NCBI RefSeq assembly: GCF_001423745.1
Contig: NZ_LMPC01000028.1
Coordinates: 124,001 to 188,000, forward strand
Reading direction: 5' to 3'
Length of the DNA stretch: 64,000 bases
Origin: Arthrobacter sp. Leaf337
GTDB lineage: Bacteria; Actinomycetota; Actinomycetes; Actinomycetales; Micrococcaceae
In this document: positions 41,860-50,485 of the stretch, one piece after another
Numbering within the stretch: the stretch's first letter is position 1
How the letters are laid out: every line of letters begins with the position of its first letter
The notes under the pieces: model-generated
Told to the model about the DNA's origin: nothing
Database searches by the model: none
Seen by the model: only the letters and a program-made list of their open reading frames with translations
Program-made: the position numbers and the translations under genes

Positions 41860-42776
41860 ACCGGCCGGTCGCTCTCCTGCGCGTCCGCCACGAGTGCCTG
41901 GGCGCAAGCACGGGCACTCGTGAGGACGGCCTGGGTTATCTCCGTCTCGTCAGAAGCCGGCCGAAGCAGCTGAAGCGGTATTCGCAGTTCCTCGTTGACT
42001 GGCCGGAAGACAATGTCGCTCCGGTCCCGGTCAACAAACAAGAGCGGCTGAACGGCCACCCCAACGCCAGCCCCCACCAAAGCAAGCTGGGCATGCATAT
42101 TGTCAGCCTCAGTAATGGTGGAGGGCGAACAAGCACGCCGCGTATACAAACTGATCAGCTCATCGTAGAACTCAGGATTGCGGTCCCGGGGAGCCATAAC
42201 AAAGTCCATACCATTCAGCTGCTCCAAATCGACCCTCGACTGGCCTGCAAGCGGGTGGTCCGACGGAAGCACAGCGAAAAGTGGCTCATGCATCAAAATT
42301 TCGCTCACAAACCCTGGAAGGGACTCCGCGGTCCGCACAATGGCTATATCAATTCTTGACTCCCGCAATGCGCGCAGCTGCTGGTGCGAGGGCATTGGAT
42401 ACAGACTGATTCGCAAGTCCGGGTATTGCGTATGCACATCGTGAAGCACGCTCGGCACCATCCGACGCAACGCCGGATTTACGGCACCCAATCGCAGTTG
42501 CCGGCGGCGCCCGGCGGCAACATGCCTGACATCACGGGTCAGAGCGTCAGCGTCCCGAAGAAGCAGCCTTGCGCCCTGTGCCAGCGTTTGCCCGGCCTCC
42601 GTCAAGCGGCTTTTACGGGTCGTACGTTCGATCAAAGAAGAACCCACAAAACGTTCAAGCCGCTGAATTGTTTGAGTCAACGTGGGCTGTGAAATGTGAA
42701 GCCGCGCAGCAGCGTGCCTGAAGTTCAGTTCGTCCGCAAGAACTACAAACTGTTCGAGATCGCGAAGGACCAGCAT
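41856..42776 (-). CDS. LysR-family regulator
   Basis: ATG 42776 (306 residues) has GGAG 5 bp upstream; the frame is open further but not coding-like. Residues 1-60 form the LysR HTH (RDLEQFVVLADELNFRHAAA, RLHISQPTLTQTIQRLERFV), followed by an effector domain (RRQLRLGAVNPALRRMVPSV, EPLFAVLPSDHPLAGQSRVD). It is convergent with tctA. It probably controls the aldolase-tct operon in response to its substrate, though the operon's promoter is 5 kb away. Confidence 0.85.
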   Translation of the reverse strand: MLVLRDLEQFVVLADELNFRHAAARLHISQPTLTQTIQRLERFVGSSLIERTTRKSRLTEAGQTLAQGARLLLRDADALTRDVRHVAAGRRRQLRLGAVNPALRRMVPSVLHDVHTQYPDLRISLYPMPSHQQLRALRESRIDIAIVRTAESLPGFVSEILMHEPLFAVLPSDHPLAGQSRVDLEQLNGMDFVMAPRDRNPEFYDELISLYTRRACSPSTITEADNMHAQLALVGAGVGVAVQPLLFVDRDRSDIVFRPVNEELRIPLQLLRPASDETEITQAVLTSARACAQALVADAQESDRPV

Positions 42777-42995
42777 CTGACTCCATAAAAAGTAGGTAAC
42801 TCCGGAACGCCCGTACACACGCAAAACCGGCGCCCAATAGCCTTGGCGTCCAGGACTACTCCGCTGTTGAAGTCCTATGAGCGCATCCAATCTTCCCACG
42901 CCAGAGTTCCCAGGAAAGGAGCTCATACCCATCCCGTTCTGACTGTGACGGCTTACAACCGGTCTCCATTGTCGCCCCCAAATGAAGGAACTACA

Positions 42996-43340
42996 TTGTC
43001 CAATCTCTTGCACCGCCACAAGAAAATCGTCCGTCTCGGAAGGAATCAGATTCCCAGCCCGAGCCCGTCTACTCAGTCCCAGCAGCAAGGCCGAGTACGG
43101 CATTTGGAACCTATACCCGACTGGGCCAAGCTCTCCCGCCACGACGAGATCACTCTCCACCGCGACGGCAAAGAAGTCGCATCAGGATACGTCGACATGC
43201 TGGCCCTAGATGGCAGCGTCCTATGGCTGATCCAAAACGACGGCAAAGGACGGGCAATGTTCCACCAGAAGGATGGACTTTTCGCCGTTCGCGAAGGAAA
43301 AACGCTAAAGCTTGGAGTACCTAAATTTCACAGGGCCTGA
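42996..43340 (+). CDS. Small DGS-W family protein, copy A
   Basis: The TTG at 42996 has AAGGA 6 bp upstream and gives 114 residues. After a basic, Ser/Pro-rich start comes the core LEPIPDWAKLSRHDEITLHR, KEVASGYVDMLALDGSVLWL and GKGRAMFHQKDGLF. The same core occurs in three other genes within 5 kb. It looks like a small all-beta domain: strand pairs around a G-VDM-A-DGS-W-L motif. I do not know the family; there is no signal peptide. Confidence 0.55.
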   Translation: MSNLLHRHKKIVRLGRNQIPSPSPSTQSQQQGRVRHLEPIPDWAKLSRHDEITLHRDGKEVASGYVDMLALDGSVLWLIQNDGKGRAMFHQKDGLFAVREGKTLKLGVPKFHRA

Positions 43341-43493
43341 CACGGGCTTTCGGGCCGCGAGTAAAAACGCGCCTCGACAAGCGCCCGGACCGCTGCCAAA
43401 GGTCAACCCGGTAACGCTTTAGCTGGACCCCTGCCCAAGATCAGCAGCTGAAGTCGCACTGGGCCTAAGAGAGGGATTGTAGGAGGATTCGTA

Positions 43494-43796
43494 GTGACCC
43501 ACCGAGACCAGAAGAGAGATCACCCACCAGCGTTGCCCAGACACGCCCAGCTGGAACCGGTGCTGAATTGGACAAAGCTCGCCCAGCAGGACGAACTCGA
43601 ACTGGTGCGGCGCAACGGGAAAACGCTGACCTCCGGGCATGTCGATATGCTCGCCTCGGACGGCAGCGTCTTCTGGCTCAATCAGGACAACGGAAAGGGA
43701 CGGGCCATGTTTATGGCCGACGACGACGTTATTGTCTTCCGGCGCATCTGCACCGGCCCAATCCAAGAGCGCTCCCCGACCGTTGAGGGCCGATAA
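43494..43796 (+). CDS. Small DGS-W family protein, copy B
   Basis: The GTG at 43494 has AGGAGG 7 bp upstream (100 residues). The core LEPVLNWTKLAQQDELELVR, KTLTSGHVDMLASDGSVFWL and GKGRAMFMADDDVIV is closely related to copy A. The gene is in the same direction as A, 154 bp downstream, and ends 4 bp before repeat R1. The last 18 residues are unrelated to the other copies. Confidence 0.6.
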   Translation: MTHRDQKRDHPPALPRHAQLEPVLNWTKLAQQDELELVRRNGKTLTSGHVDMLASDGSVFWLNQDNGKGRAMFMADDDVIVFRRICTGPIQERSPTVEGR

Positions 43797-43800
43797 TAAA

Positions 43801-43994
43801 TATTCCGTCAACCTGCCTCGGCAGGGCGCACCCGTGCGTGCTGATGACGCGGCCGGAACTGGTGGCGACTCTGATCCGTCCATGGCTGGGGTCAATTCGG
43901 GTTATCCACGGCTGGAAATTGGGAGCCGTTGGGGGAGCTCCCTGGCAGCGGTAGCGGTGGATAACCTTTGAGAATTGTCCCCGGCTGTGGGCGG
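43801..43994. repeat. Direct repeat R1 with DnaA-box-like inverted motifs
   Basis: The element starts TATTCCGTCAACCTGCCTCG and ends CCCCGGCTGTGGGCGG. It is repeated at 47333-47525 with roughly 80% identity by eye. Inside are GTTATCCAC (43901-43909) and its complement GTGGATAAC (43957-43965). It separates the convergent small-protein genes B and C. Confidence 0.75.
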
Positions 43995-44023
43995 CGGCAA
44001 CATACTTGTCAGGTGGGGGTGTA

Positions 44024-44248
44024 CTACAGGCGTACGCGCTTTTGGACGTGGAGTTTGTCGGCGTGGAGGAACAGTCTGCGGGTGTCTGCGCCGTTCGGGG
44101 TGAACCAGAAGACGCTGCCGTCCAGGGCGACCATGTCGACGATTCCTGACGCCACGAGTTTCCCGTTCTTGTAGACATTTAATTGGTCGCCACGTTGTAG
44201 TCGTGTCCAGTGGGGGACCGGTTCTGTTTGGCGGGCTGGCATGGCCAT
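44024..44248 (-). CDS. Small DGS-W family protein, copy C
   Basis: The 74-residue protein starts at ATG 44248, or more likely ATG 44242, which has AAAGG at better spacing. The core TEPVPHWTRLQRGDQLNVYK, KLVASGIVDMVALDGSVFWF and DTRRLFLHADKLHVQ matches copies A and B with a minimal N-terminus. It is convergent with copy B, with repeat R1 between them, and lies downstream of the matC-like gene. Confidence 0.6.
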   Translation of the reverse strand: MAMPARQTEPVPHWTRLQRGDQLNVYKNGKLVASGIVDMVALDGSVFWFTPNGADTRRLFLHADKLHVQKRVRL

Positions 44249-44365
44249 CCTTTATTGTGCTGACCGGACGGAGCAGCGGACTGATACTCACGTCGTGTTG
44301 GGAGCTTTCGGGGAACAAACGAGAAGGCGGGCTGAGAGTTCAACCCGCCTTCTCTTGGCGGTGGG

Positions 44366-45637
44366 TTAGATCACGACGAACAGGAGCCAGGCCAGCAGGG
44401 GTGCTGCGACGATCATGGACATGCCCCAGATCATCATGCCGCGGAAGGTTTTTTCGCGTTTTTCTTCTTCGGTGTTGGCTACAACGAGCGCCCCGCCCGT
44501 GGAGAAGGGGCTGGAGTCTACGGCCGATGCGGCGATGCAGAGCGCGATCACGAAGCCCAGGACGCCGATGGAGCCGGTGGTGAGCAGGGGTGCTGCCAGT
44601 GGGACGAGTACGACGAACATGGCGTTGGTGGAGGCGAAGGCTGATACCACACCGGCAACAACCAGCATCATCAGTGCTGCCAGCAGGGGTGTGCCGATGC
44701 CGGCGACGGAGTTGGCGAGTTCTTGGATGACGCCGGCGGTTTCGAGCATGCTGATATAGGTGACGATGCCGCCGATGAGGAGGATCACGTTCCAGCCGAT
44801 GTGTCCGAGGGCTTCCTTGGAGTGCTGCGGGTAGAGGGCCGACAGTGTCACGGCGGCGGCGAGGGCGAGGAATCCGACGTCGAGCTTGAAGCCCAGGGCC
44901 CCGACGAGAATGCTGGCCATTAGCACTACGGTGACGATTTTCTGGCCGGTCCAGGTTGCTGTCTTTGTGATGGTTCCGGTGCCGCCGCCGAGGTATGAGG
45001 TGGTGGAGTCCGCGGTTTCTTCTTCGCGTCCGCGGCGCATCAGTTCGGGTCCGCCCAACAGGATGAACGCCACTGCGTTGATGACAACGTTTGCGATGAA
45101 GGTCCAGAGAAAGAGCTGGCCGGCGTCCACCGAGACGCCGACTTTGTCCAGGACGCCGTCGACGATGTTGTAGTACACGGCGATGGGGGAGAACCCGCCA
45201 GCATTGGTGCCGTTGATGATGCACAGGCCCACAAGGAGCGGGTTGATCCTGTAGCGCTGGGCGAAAGCCAGCCCGACGGGGATGAGGATCGCGTTCGTCG
45301 CTGCCGAGAGCGCCCCCGAGCCGGTGATGATGGCGGCAAGGATGAAGAAGACCCAGGGGACCAGGGCAACCCGACCCCGAACTGCTCCCACGGCGCCTCC
45401 GACAATCTGGTCAATAGTGCCGTTGGCCCTGGCCATGCCGAAGAGGTAGGTCACGCCTAAGAGTGTGATCAGGAGGCTGCCCGGGAAGCCGGAGGCGATC
45501 CCGGATGCTGTCTGACCGAAGTACAGGACGCCCAGCAGGAAGGCGACAACCAGGGCGACGGCGCCCATGTTGATACTGCGCCACATTGAGAGGCCGAAGA
45601 TAAGGACAAGGCCGGAAACGGCCACGAGTTCTTGCAT
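44366..45637 (-). CDS. MatC-type dicarboxylate carrier
   Basis: The 423-residue protein has about 11 membrane helices. The N-terminal part (GLSMWRSINMGAVALVVAFL, LGVTYLFGMARANGTIDQIV) matches the MatC_N dicarboxylate carrier family of the ion-transporter superfamily, and the two halves each contain a hairpin-like segment (SGALSAATNAILIPVGLAFA; VVSAFASTNAMFVVLVPLAA). Substrates of relatives include malonate and other dicarboxylates. It follows the GntR gene by three bases and forms an operon with it. Confidence 0.8.
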   Translation of the reverse strand: MQELVAVSGLVLIFGLSMWRSINMGAVALVVAFLLGVLYFGQTASGIASGFPGSLLITLLGVTYLFGMARANGTIDQIVGGAVGAVRGRVALVPWVFFILAAIITGSGALSAATNAILIPVGLAFAQRYRINPLLVGLCIINGTNAGGFSPIAVYYNIVDGVLDKVGVSVDAGQLFLWTFIANVVINAVAFILLGGPELMRRGREEETADSTTSYLGGGTGTITKTATWTGQKIVTVVLMASILVGALGFKLDVGFLALAAAVTLSALYPQHSKEALGHIGWNVILLIGGIVTYISMLETAGVIQELANSVAGIGTPLLAALMMLVVAGVVSAFASTNAMFVVLVPLAAPLLTTGSIGVLGFVIALCIAASAVDSSPFSTGGALVVANTEEEKREKTFRGMMIWGMSMIVAAPLLAWLLFVVI

Positions 45638-45640
45638 GGC

Positions 45641-46387
45641 TTAGTTGATCTCCACTTGGTATCGGAATGATGATGCCAGCCCGTAGGACTCGCGGTACTC
45701 GGCGACGTCGCCGGTGTGGGTGCGTGCGATGCGGTTGATTTTGACGAGGGGATCCCCGGCTGCGCAGTCCAGGAGTGCGGCCTGAGGTTCGGTGGCCTGG
45801 GTGACCGAGAGTTCCTCGGTTGCTGAGCCGATAACGAGGCCAATCCGGTTTTCGTATTCCGGATACAGCAGGCTCCCGAGTTCAGCGGGGTCGATGTCGG
45901 CGATCGGCTGAAACTTCGGCAGCGGTAGCCAGATGTCTTCGACGAGGAAGGGTGTATCTTGCCACAGACGCAGCCGGTGCAGGTGCAGTACCGGAGACTG
46001 TTCCTCTAGATTTAGGGCCGCGGCCACCTCGGCCGGGGAGTCCTGCGTGTTTCGTTCCAGGATGCGGCTGCCGGGTGTCTGGCCCGTTCCTCCGTGCATC
46101 CGGAAGAAGCGGAACAGAGAGTTCTGGAAGGTAGCCCGACGGACATACGTGCCGCGTCCCTGATGGCGCTCCAGGAGTCCCTCAGCGGCGAGCTCCGCAA
46201 GGACGCGCCGCAACGTACCCACCGAAATGCCGTACTCCTCAGACAGAGCAGATTCGGCCGGCAGTGGTGTGCTGCTGCCCCACTCGTTCGCCCGGATACG
46301 CCGGATCATGTCGTCTTTGACCCGGGCGTGCAGAGGCAGACGCTGATCGGTGTGTGCCAGTGCTGGGGAGGCAGAAGCTTGTGTCAT
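45641..46387 (-). CDS. GntR/HutC-family regulator
   Basis: The 248-residue protein has the GntR winged helix at about 20-90 (RVKDDMIRRIRANEWGSSTP, LPAESALSEEYGISVGTLRR, VLAELAAEGLLERHQGRGTY) and a UTRA ligand domain (SPVLHLHRLRLWQDTPFLVE, ENRIGLVIGSATEELSVTQA). It is the first gene of the operon with matC and divergent from the amidohydrolase, with a symmetrical operator-like repeat at 46409-46434. It probably represses both until the carried acid binds. Confidence 0.9.
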   Translation of the reverse strand: MTQASASPALAHTDQRLPLHARVKDDMIRRIRANEWGSSTPLPAESALSEEYGISVGTLRRVLAELAAEGLLERHQGRGTYVRRATFQNSLFRFFRMHGGTGQTPGSRILERNTQDSPAEVAAALNLEEQSPVLHLHRLRLWQDTPFLVEDIWLPLPKFQPIADIDPAELGSLLYPEYENRIGLVIGSATEELSVTQATEPQAALLDCAAGDPLVKINRIARTHTGDVAEYRESYGLASSFRYQVEIN

Positions 46388-46408
46388 GCCTCACAGCCTA
46401 GAGCAGAT

Positions 46409-46434
46409 TCCTTTATAGGTCTAGTCCTATAAAG
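46409..46434. promoter_or_regulatory. GntR operator-like palindrome
   Basis: CCTTTATAGG (46409-46418) and CCTATAAAGG (46425-46434) are exact complements around TCTAGT. The repeat sits midway between the divergent gntR-matC and amidohydrolase starts. Confidence 0.75.
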
Positions 46435-46462
46435 GTTTAGCAGATTGCGCTACAGTGATTCC

Positions 46463-47317
46463 ATGTTCCGAGCCTCTGCACCACTGGTCGACACCCATGC
46501 GCACATCTTCTACCGGGGACTTACACCTACCGCCAACGCAAGGTACGTCCCGCACTACGATGCGACACTGGACCAGTACTTGAGCGTCCTGACTGCCCAT
46601 GGTGTGGCACGGGGGGTCCTCGTGCAGCCAAGTTTCCTGGGTTCGGACAACAGTTACCTTCTGACTGCGTTGGCGGCGGAGCCAGACAGGCTCCGGGGCG
46701 TGGTCGTGGTTGACGACGCAACCCTGCAATGCGAACTTTCAGAGGAAAGGGTGCGCGCTCTGGACGCGGCGGGCGTGCGGGGCGTCCGCTTGAACCTCGT
46801 GGGCCAGCCTGTTCCTGACCTCTTTTCCGCCTCTTGGATGGTTGCGGGAGAGGTGATGGCGGACAGCAGGTGGCACTTGGAAATTCAGGCATCGGGGCAA
46901 CAATGGCTCGAGCTTGCTCCCGCCCTCTCGGCGTGGCCCACAAAACTGGTCATCGATCACCTCGGCCTGCCCAAACGAGAACACCCCGGGGCGATCGAAG
47001 CGGTATTAAACCTGGCCGGGCTCGACAAGTGCTGGGTAAAGGTATCCGCTCCTTACCGCTCTTCCTACGACCAGGCGGAGTCGATATTTTCCCTTTTCCT
47101 GAAGCGTGGTTCCACTGACAGGCTCCTCTACGGCAGCGACTGGCCATTCACACGTCACGAAGACAACGGCTACCCGGAACTCCTTGCATGGGCCCGGAAA
47201 CTCGCGGGCGAGGAACTGCTCAACCGCATGATGACCACAAACGCCTACACACTTCTTGAGTGGCCGGCAGAATCCGACAACCTCGTTGCTGAGCCGATAC
47301 TCCAGCGCCCTAACTAA
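46463..47317 (+). CDS. Amidohydrolase resembling 2-pyrone-4,6-dicarboxylate hydrolase
   Basis: ATG 46463 gives 284 residues; no ribosome-binding site is visible, so the mRNA may be leaderless. The amidohydrolase_2 motifs are present: VDTHAHIFYRGLTPTANARY (HxH), LEIQASGQQW, LVIDHLGLPKREHPGAIEAV, and RLLYGSDWPFTRHEDN with the catalytic aspartate. The arrangement is closest to LigI/2-pyrone-4,6-dicarboxylate hydrolase-like lactonases. It is divergent from the gntR-matC pair, so its substrate is probably the carboxylate imported by MatC or derived from it. Confidence 0.8.
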   Translation: MFRASAPLVDTHAHIFYRGLTPTANARYVPHYDATLDQYLSVLTAHGVARGVLVQPSFLGSDNSYLLTALAAEPDRLRGVVVVDDATLQCELSEERVRALDAAGVRGVRLNLVGQPVPDLFSASWMVAGEVMADSRWHLEIQASGQQWLELAPALSAWPTKLVIDHLGLPKREHPGAIEAVLNLAGLDKCWVKVSAPYRSSYDQAESIFSLFLKRGSTDRLLYGSDWPFTRHEDNGYPELLAWARKLAGEELLNRMMTTNAYTLLEWPAESDNLVAEPILQRPN

Positions 47318-47332
47318 AAACGCCGAAAACGG

Positions 47333-47525
47333 TATTCCGTCAACCCGCCTCGGCTGGCATACCCTGCTTGCTGACCACGCAGTCGGAACTCGTGGTGACC
47401 CTGATCCGTCCACGGCCGGGGCCAATTCAGGTTATCCACGGATGCAAAATTGGAAGCCGTTGGGGTAGCTCTCTGGCAGCAATAGCGGTGGATAACCTAT
47501 GAAAATTGTCCCCGGCTGTGGGCGG
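47333..47525. repeat. Direct repeat R2
   Basis: This is the second copy of R1 (43801-43994), same orientation, starting TATTCCGTCAACCCGCCTCG. GTTATCCAC (47431-47439) and GTGGATAAC (47488-47496) are conserved. It follows the amidohydrolase stop and precedes minus-strand copy D. The stretch 47526-47726 holds no gene I can support. Confidence 0.75.
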
Positions 47526-47726
47526 ACGGACCTGATTTCCCGTTCAAAACGTAGATCAATTCCCTTTGCTCGGAGGACCGAGCAAAGGGACCGTGTGTCA
47601 GCTTTGGCTGTGCTCTTCAATGACGAGACGGCCTCGGAGCTACACCATCCGGACGCCATGGGGTGGGAGCCGCTGGTCGTCGAAGCTTGAGTGCGCAGAT
47701 CTAGTTTCCCCTCGACACGATCGCTG

Positions 47727-47900
47727 TCAGTTCCAGGTACGGCGGATGTACGTTCCTGGTTGTTGTTCTATGACGCGCCGGCTGTGGGCTCCGTCCTGCA
47801 TCAACCACAGTAGAGATCCGTCGGCCATGACAGCTTCGACGCGCCCGCGGTCGGTCATGCTGCCGTGAGTGTGGACTTCGACGTCCTGGCCGGTCAGCAC
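47727..47900 (-). CDS. Small DGS-W family protein, copy D, probably truncated
   Basis: From GTG 47900, 57 residues are encoded: LTGQDVEVHTHGSMTDRGRV then EAVMADGSLLWLMQD and HSRRVIEQQPG. An in-frame TGA lies two codons before the GTG, so the N-terminal EPxPxW segment seen in copies A-C is missing. It is the most divergent member and may be decaying. Confidence 0.45.
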   Translation of the reverse strand: MLTGQDVEVHTHGSMTDRGRVEAVMADGSLLWLMQDGAHSRRVIEQQPGTYIRRTWN

Positions 47901-48069
47901 AGTTCAGTCGTCAACAGGCTGCCACGGTGCGAAAGAGTGGATGTTTGTTTAGTCTTGATTCGGCGTCGTGCTTGTTTGCATGTCGTCCTCGAGCTTCATG
48001 CAGCAGGACGCTGAGCAACTTTGTGACGGGGAGCATAACGTTCGCGAATGATGTTTGTCTTTTGAGCGT

Positions 48070-49095
48070 CTACCCGAACAGGACGGCGGCTTCGTCGTAG
48101 CGCTGCTGCGGGACGGTCTTGAGCTGGCCCAGAGCTTCATGGAAGTTGACGTGTTTAATTTCCGTTCCTTTGAGGGCCACCATGGTGCCCCACTTGCTTT
48201 GCATGATCGAGTCGATGGCGGCCATGCCGAGCCGGGTGGCCAGGACCCGGTCGAAGGCGGACGGAACGCCGCCGCGCTGGATGTGGCCGAGGATAGTGGC
48301 GCGGGTTTCGATGCCGGTGCGGGCTTCCAGTTCCGGGACGAGCTGGTCGGCGATCCCGCCCAGGCGGGGACGGCCGAAGGTGTCCAGGCCGCGCTCGGAA
48401 TAGGCCCCGTCCATATGTTCGGGAATGAAGCCTTCTGCGACGACCACCAGGGGTGCGCGGCCACGGTGGTGGGCTTCCTTTACCCACTGGGTAATCTGGT
48501 CGATGCTGACTTCTTGTTCGGGGATGAGGATGGCGTGGGCGCCAGCCGCCATGCCGGCGTGCAGCGCGATCCAGCCCACGTGGCGGCCCATCACTTCGGC
48601 GATCATGCACCGGTGGTGGGATTCGCCGGTGGTCCGCAGCCGGTCGATGGCTTCGGTGGCGATCTGCACGGCGGTGTCGAAGCCGAAGGTGTAGTCGGTG
48701 GCGTCGAGGTCGTTGTCCACGGTCTTGGGTACGCCCACGATTTTCAGTCCGGCGTCGGTGAGGCGTTTGGCGGCGGCCAGTGTTCCCTCACCGCCGATGG
48801 CGATGATCGCGTCGATGCCGAGGCGGTCCATGTGGGCCTTGATGACATCCGGGCCGCCGCCGTTGTCGAACGGGTTGGTGCGTGAGGTGCCCAGGATGGT
48901 GCCGCCCTGTTTGGCTATGCCGCGGACGATGGTGCGGGGAAGGTCGATGATGTCGCCCTCCACCACGCCGCGCCAGCCGTCGCGGAATCCGACGAATTCG
49001 TGGCCGTGGATGGTGATGCCCTTGAGCACGGCGCCGCGGATGACCGCGTTCAGTCCGGGGCAGTCGCCACCGCTGGTGAGGATTCCAATTTTCAT
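48070..49095 (-). CDS. pfkA: 6-phosphofructokinase
   Basis: The 341-residue enzyme phosphorylates fructose 6-phosphate. ILTSGGDCPGLNAVIRGAVL forms the ATP loop, and IAIGGEGTLAAAKRL (residues 99-112) has glycine at the position that in PPi-using relatives is aspartate, so ATP is the likely donor. VPKTVDNDLDATDYTFGFDT carries the catalytic aspartate (about 127). MGRHVGWIALHAGMAAGAHA and AEGFIPEHMDGA are the hexose-phosphate region. It ends the galactoside operon, about 95 bp after the small unknown gene and with its own start region. Confidence 0.9.
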   Translation of the reverse strand: MKIGILTSGGDCPGLNAVIRGAVLKGITIHGHEFVGFRDGWRGVVEGDIIDLPRTIVRGIAKQGGTILGTSRTNPFDNGGGPDVIKAHMDRLGIDAIIAIGGEGTLAAAKRLTDAGLKIVGVPKTVDNDLDATDYTFGFDTAVQIATEAIDRLRTTGESHHRCMIAEVMGRHVGWIALHAGMAAGAHAILIPEQEVSIDQITQWVKEAHHRGRAPLVVVAEGFIPEHMDGAYSERGLDTFGRPRLGGIADQLVPELEARTGIETRATILGHIQRGGVPSAFDRVLATRLGMAAIDSIMQSKWGTMVALKGTEIKHVNFHEALGQLKTVPQQRYDEAAVLFG

Positions 49096-49190
49096 GCGTG
49101 ATTCCTAGGTTCAGTTGCCATGTTGGAAAGGGGCCATCAGAAAAGCCCAAGACAGGCATAAGGCTGATTTCGCCCTATCGCCTTCGTGTA

Positions 49191-49442
49191 CTACCAGGTT
49201 GTTCGTTCGTAGCTCATGCCGCAGGGAACATTTGGGTCAAGGCTTACGATGACCGTTCCCGGAGCCGTCCGGGTTACCAGAATTCCCTGCTTCCGATGCC
49301 TCGCACAAACAGAGAGTTCTTGGACGGCGGCCTCCACGGCGGCCTCCAAATGGGATCGCGTGTGTGCGTGGATGGTGATGGAATCGTGTTGCGTGCGTTC
49401 ATGCTCGTGGAAGTCCGTGCAGGTGGAATTCTCTGTCTGCAT
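49191..49442 (-). CDS. Small conserved-looking hypothetical protein
   Basis: The 83-residue protein is His/Asp/Glu-rich at the start (TDFHEHERTQHDSITIHAHT), followed by HLEAAVEAAVQELSVCARHR and the strand-rich ILVTRTAPGTVIVSLDPNVP. The end (CGMSYERT) looks conserved. GGAG lies upstream of ATG 49442. It is 20 bp behind galE in the same operon. I recall similar short actinobacterial proteins but no function. Confidence 0.6.
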   Translation of the reverse strand: MQTENSTCTDFHEHERTQHDSITIHAHTRSHLEAAVEAAVQELSVCARHRKQGILVTRTAPGTVIVSLDPNVPCGMSYERTTW

Positions 49443-49462
49443 TTATCCACTGCTCCTACAGT

Positions 49463-50485
49463 TCATTCGCGGTGGGATATATAGCCCTGGGAGTTGTTCT
49501 TCTGCCAGCGCCAGTGGTCTTCGCACATTTGGTCCACGGTCTTGGTGGTGGACCAGCTGAGGTCGGCCACAGCGGAGGTGGCATCTGCCCAGAAGGCAGG
49601 GAGGTCTCCGGCGCGGCGGCCGGTGAGCTCATAGGGGATGGGCTTGCCCACGGCCTTCTCAAAGGAGCGCAGGACCTCCAGCACGGAGGAACCCTTACCG
49701 GAGCCGAGGTTCCAGCGGAACACGCCGGTGGTGTCCGCGATATGGTTCAGGGCCGCGACGTGCCCTTCCGCCAGGTCCACCACGTGGATGTAGTCGCGCA
49801 GGCAGGTGCCGTCGGGGGTGTCGTAGTCGCCACCGAAGACCATGAGCTTCTCTCGGCGGCCCACAGCCACCTGGGCGATGAACGGCACCAGGTTGTTGGG
49901 GATACCCTGCGGGTCCTCGCCAATCCGTCCGGAGGGGTGTGCACCCACCGGGTTGAAATAGCGCAGCAGGGCTATGTGCCAGCGCGGGTCGGCGGCGCCG
50001 AGGTCGGAGAGGATGTCCTCGATCTGTTCCTTGGTGCGCCCGTAGGGGTTGTTGGCCCCGATCTCCATCTTTTCCACATAGGGGATGGGGTTGTGCTCCC
50101 CGTAGACGGTGGCCGACGAGCTGAAGACGATGGAGCGGACGTCATACCTGTCCATCACACGGATCAGGTTCAGAGTGCCTACAAGGTTGTTGTAGTAGTA
50201 CTTCAACGGCTTCCGCACGGATTCGCCCACCGCTTTGAGGCCAGCGAAGTGGATGACGGCCTCGATGGCTGCGCCGGCAAAGACCTTGTCGATGGCGGCC
50301 TCGTCCACCAGGTTTACCTGATGGAACTCTGCGGTCTTGCCGCTGAGTTCGGCTACGCGGCGCAGCGACTCCTCGCTGGAGTTGACCAGGTTGTCGATGA
50401 CGACCACGTCGTGGCCGGCTTCCTGCAGGGACAAAACAGTGTGGGAACCAATGTAGCCCGTGCCCCCTGTGACCAGGATTTTCAT
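49463..50485 (-). CDS. galE: UDP-glucose 4-epimerase
   Basis: The 340-residue enzyme interconverts UDP-galactose and UDP-glucose. Its NAD site is KILVTGGTGYIGSHTVLSLQ, the catalytic set is SSSATVYGE and NNPYGRTKEQIEDIL (Y-x3-K), and PVGAHPSGRIGEDPQGIPNN with YDTPDGTCLRDYIHVVDLAE is typical of bacterial GalE. The start overlaps the galM stop by ATGA. It forms the Leloir-type part of the operon. Confidence 0.95.
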   Translation of the reverse strand: MKILVTGGTGYIGSHTVLSLQEAGHDVVVIDNLVNSSEESLRRVAELSGKTAEFHQVNLVDEAAIDKVFAGAAIEAVIHFAGLKAVGESVRKPLKYYYNNLVGTLNLIRVMDRYDVRSIVFSSSATVYGEHNPIPYVEKMEIGANNPYGRTKEQIEDILSDLGAADPRWHIALLRYFNPVGAHPSGRIGEDPQGIPNNLVPFIAQVAVGRREKLMVFGGDYDTPDGTCLRDYIHVVDLAEGHVAALNHIADTTGVFRWNLGSGKGSSVLEVLRSFEKAVGKPIPYELTGRRAGDLPAFWADATSAVADLSWSTTKTVDQMCEDHWRWQKNNSQGYISHRE

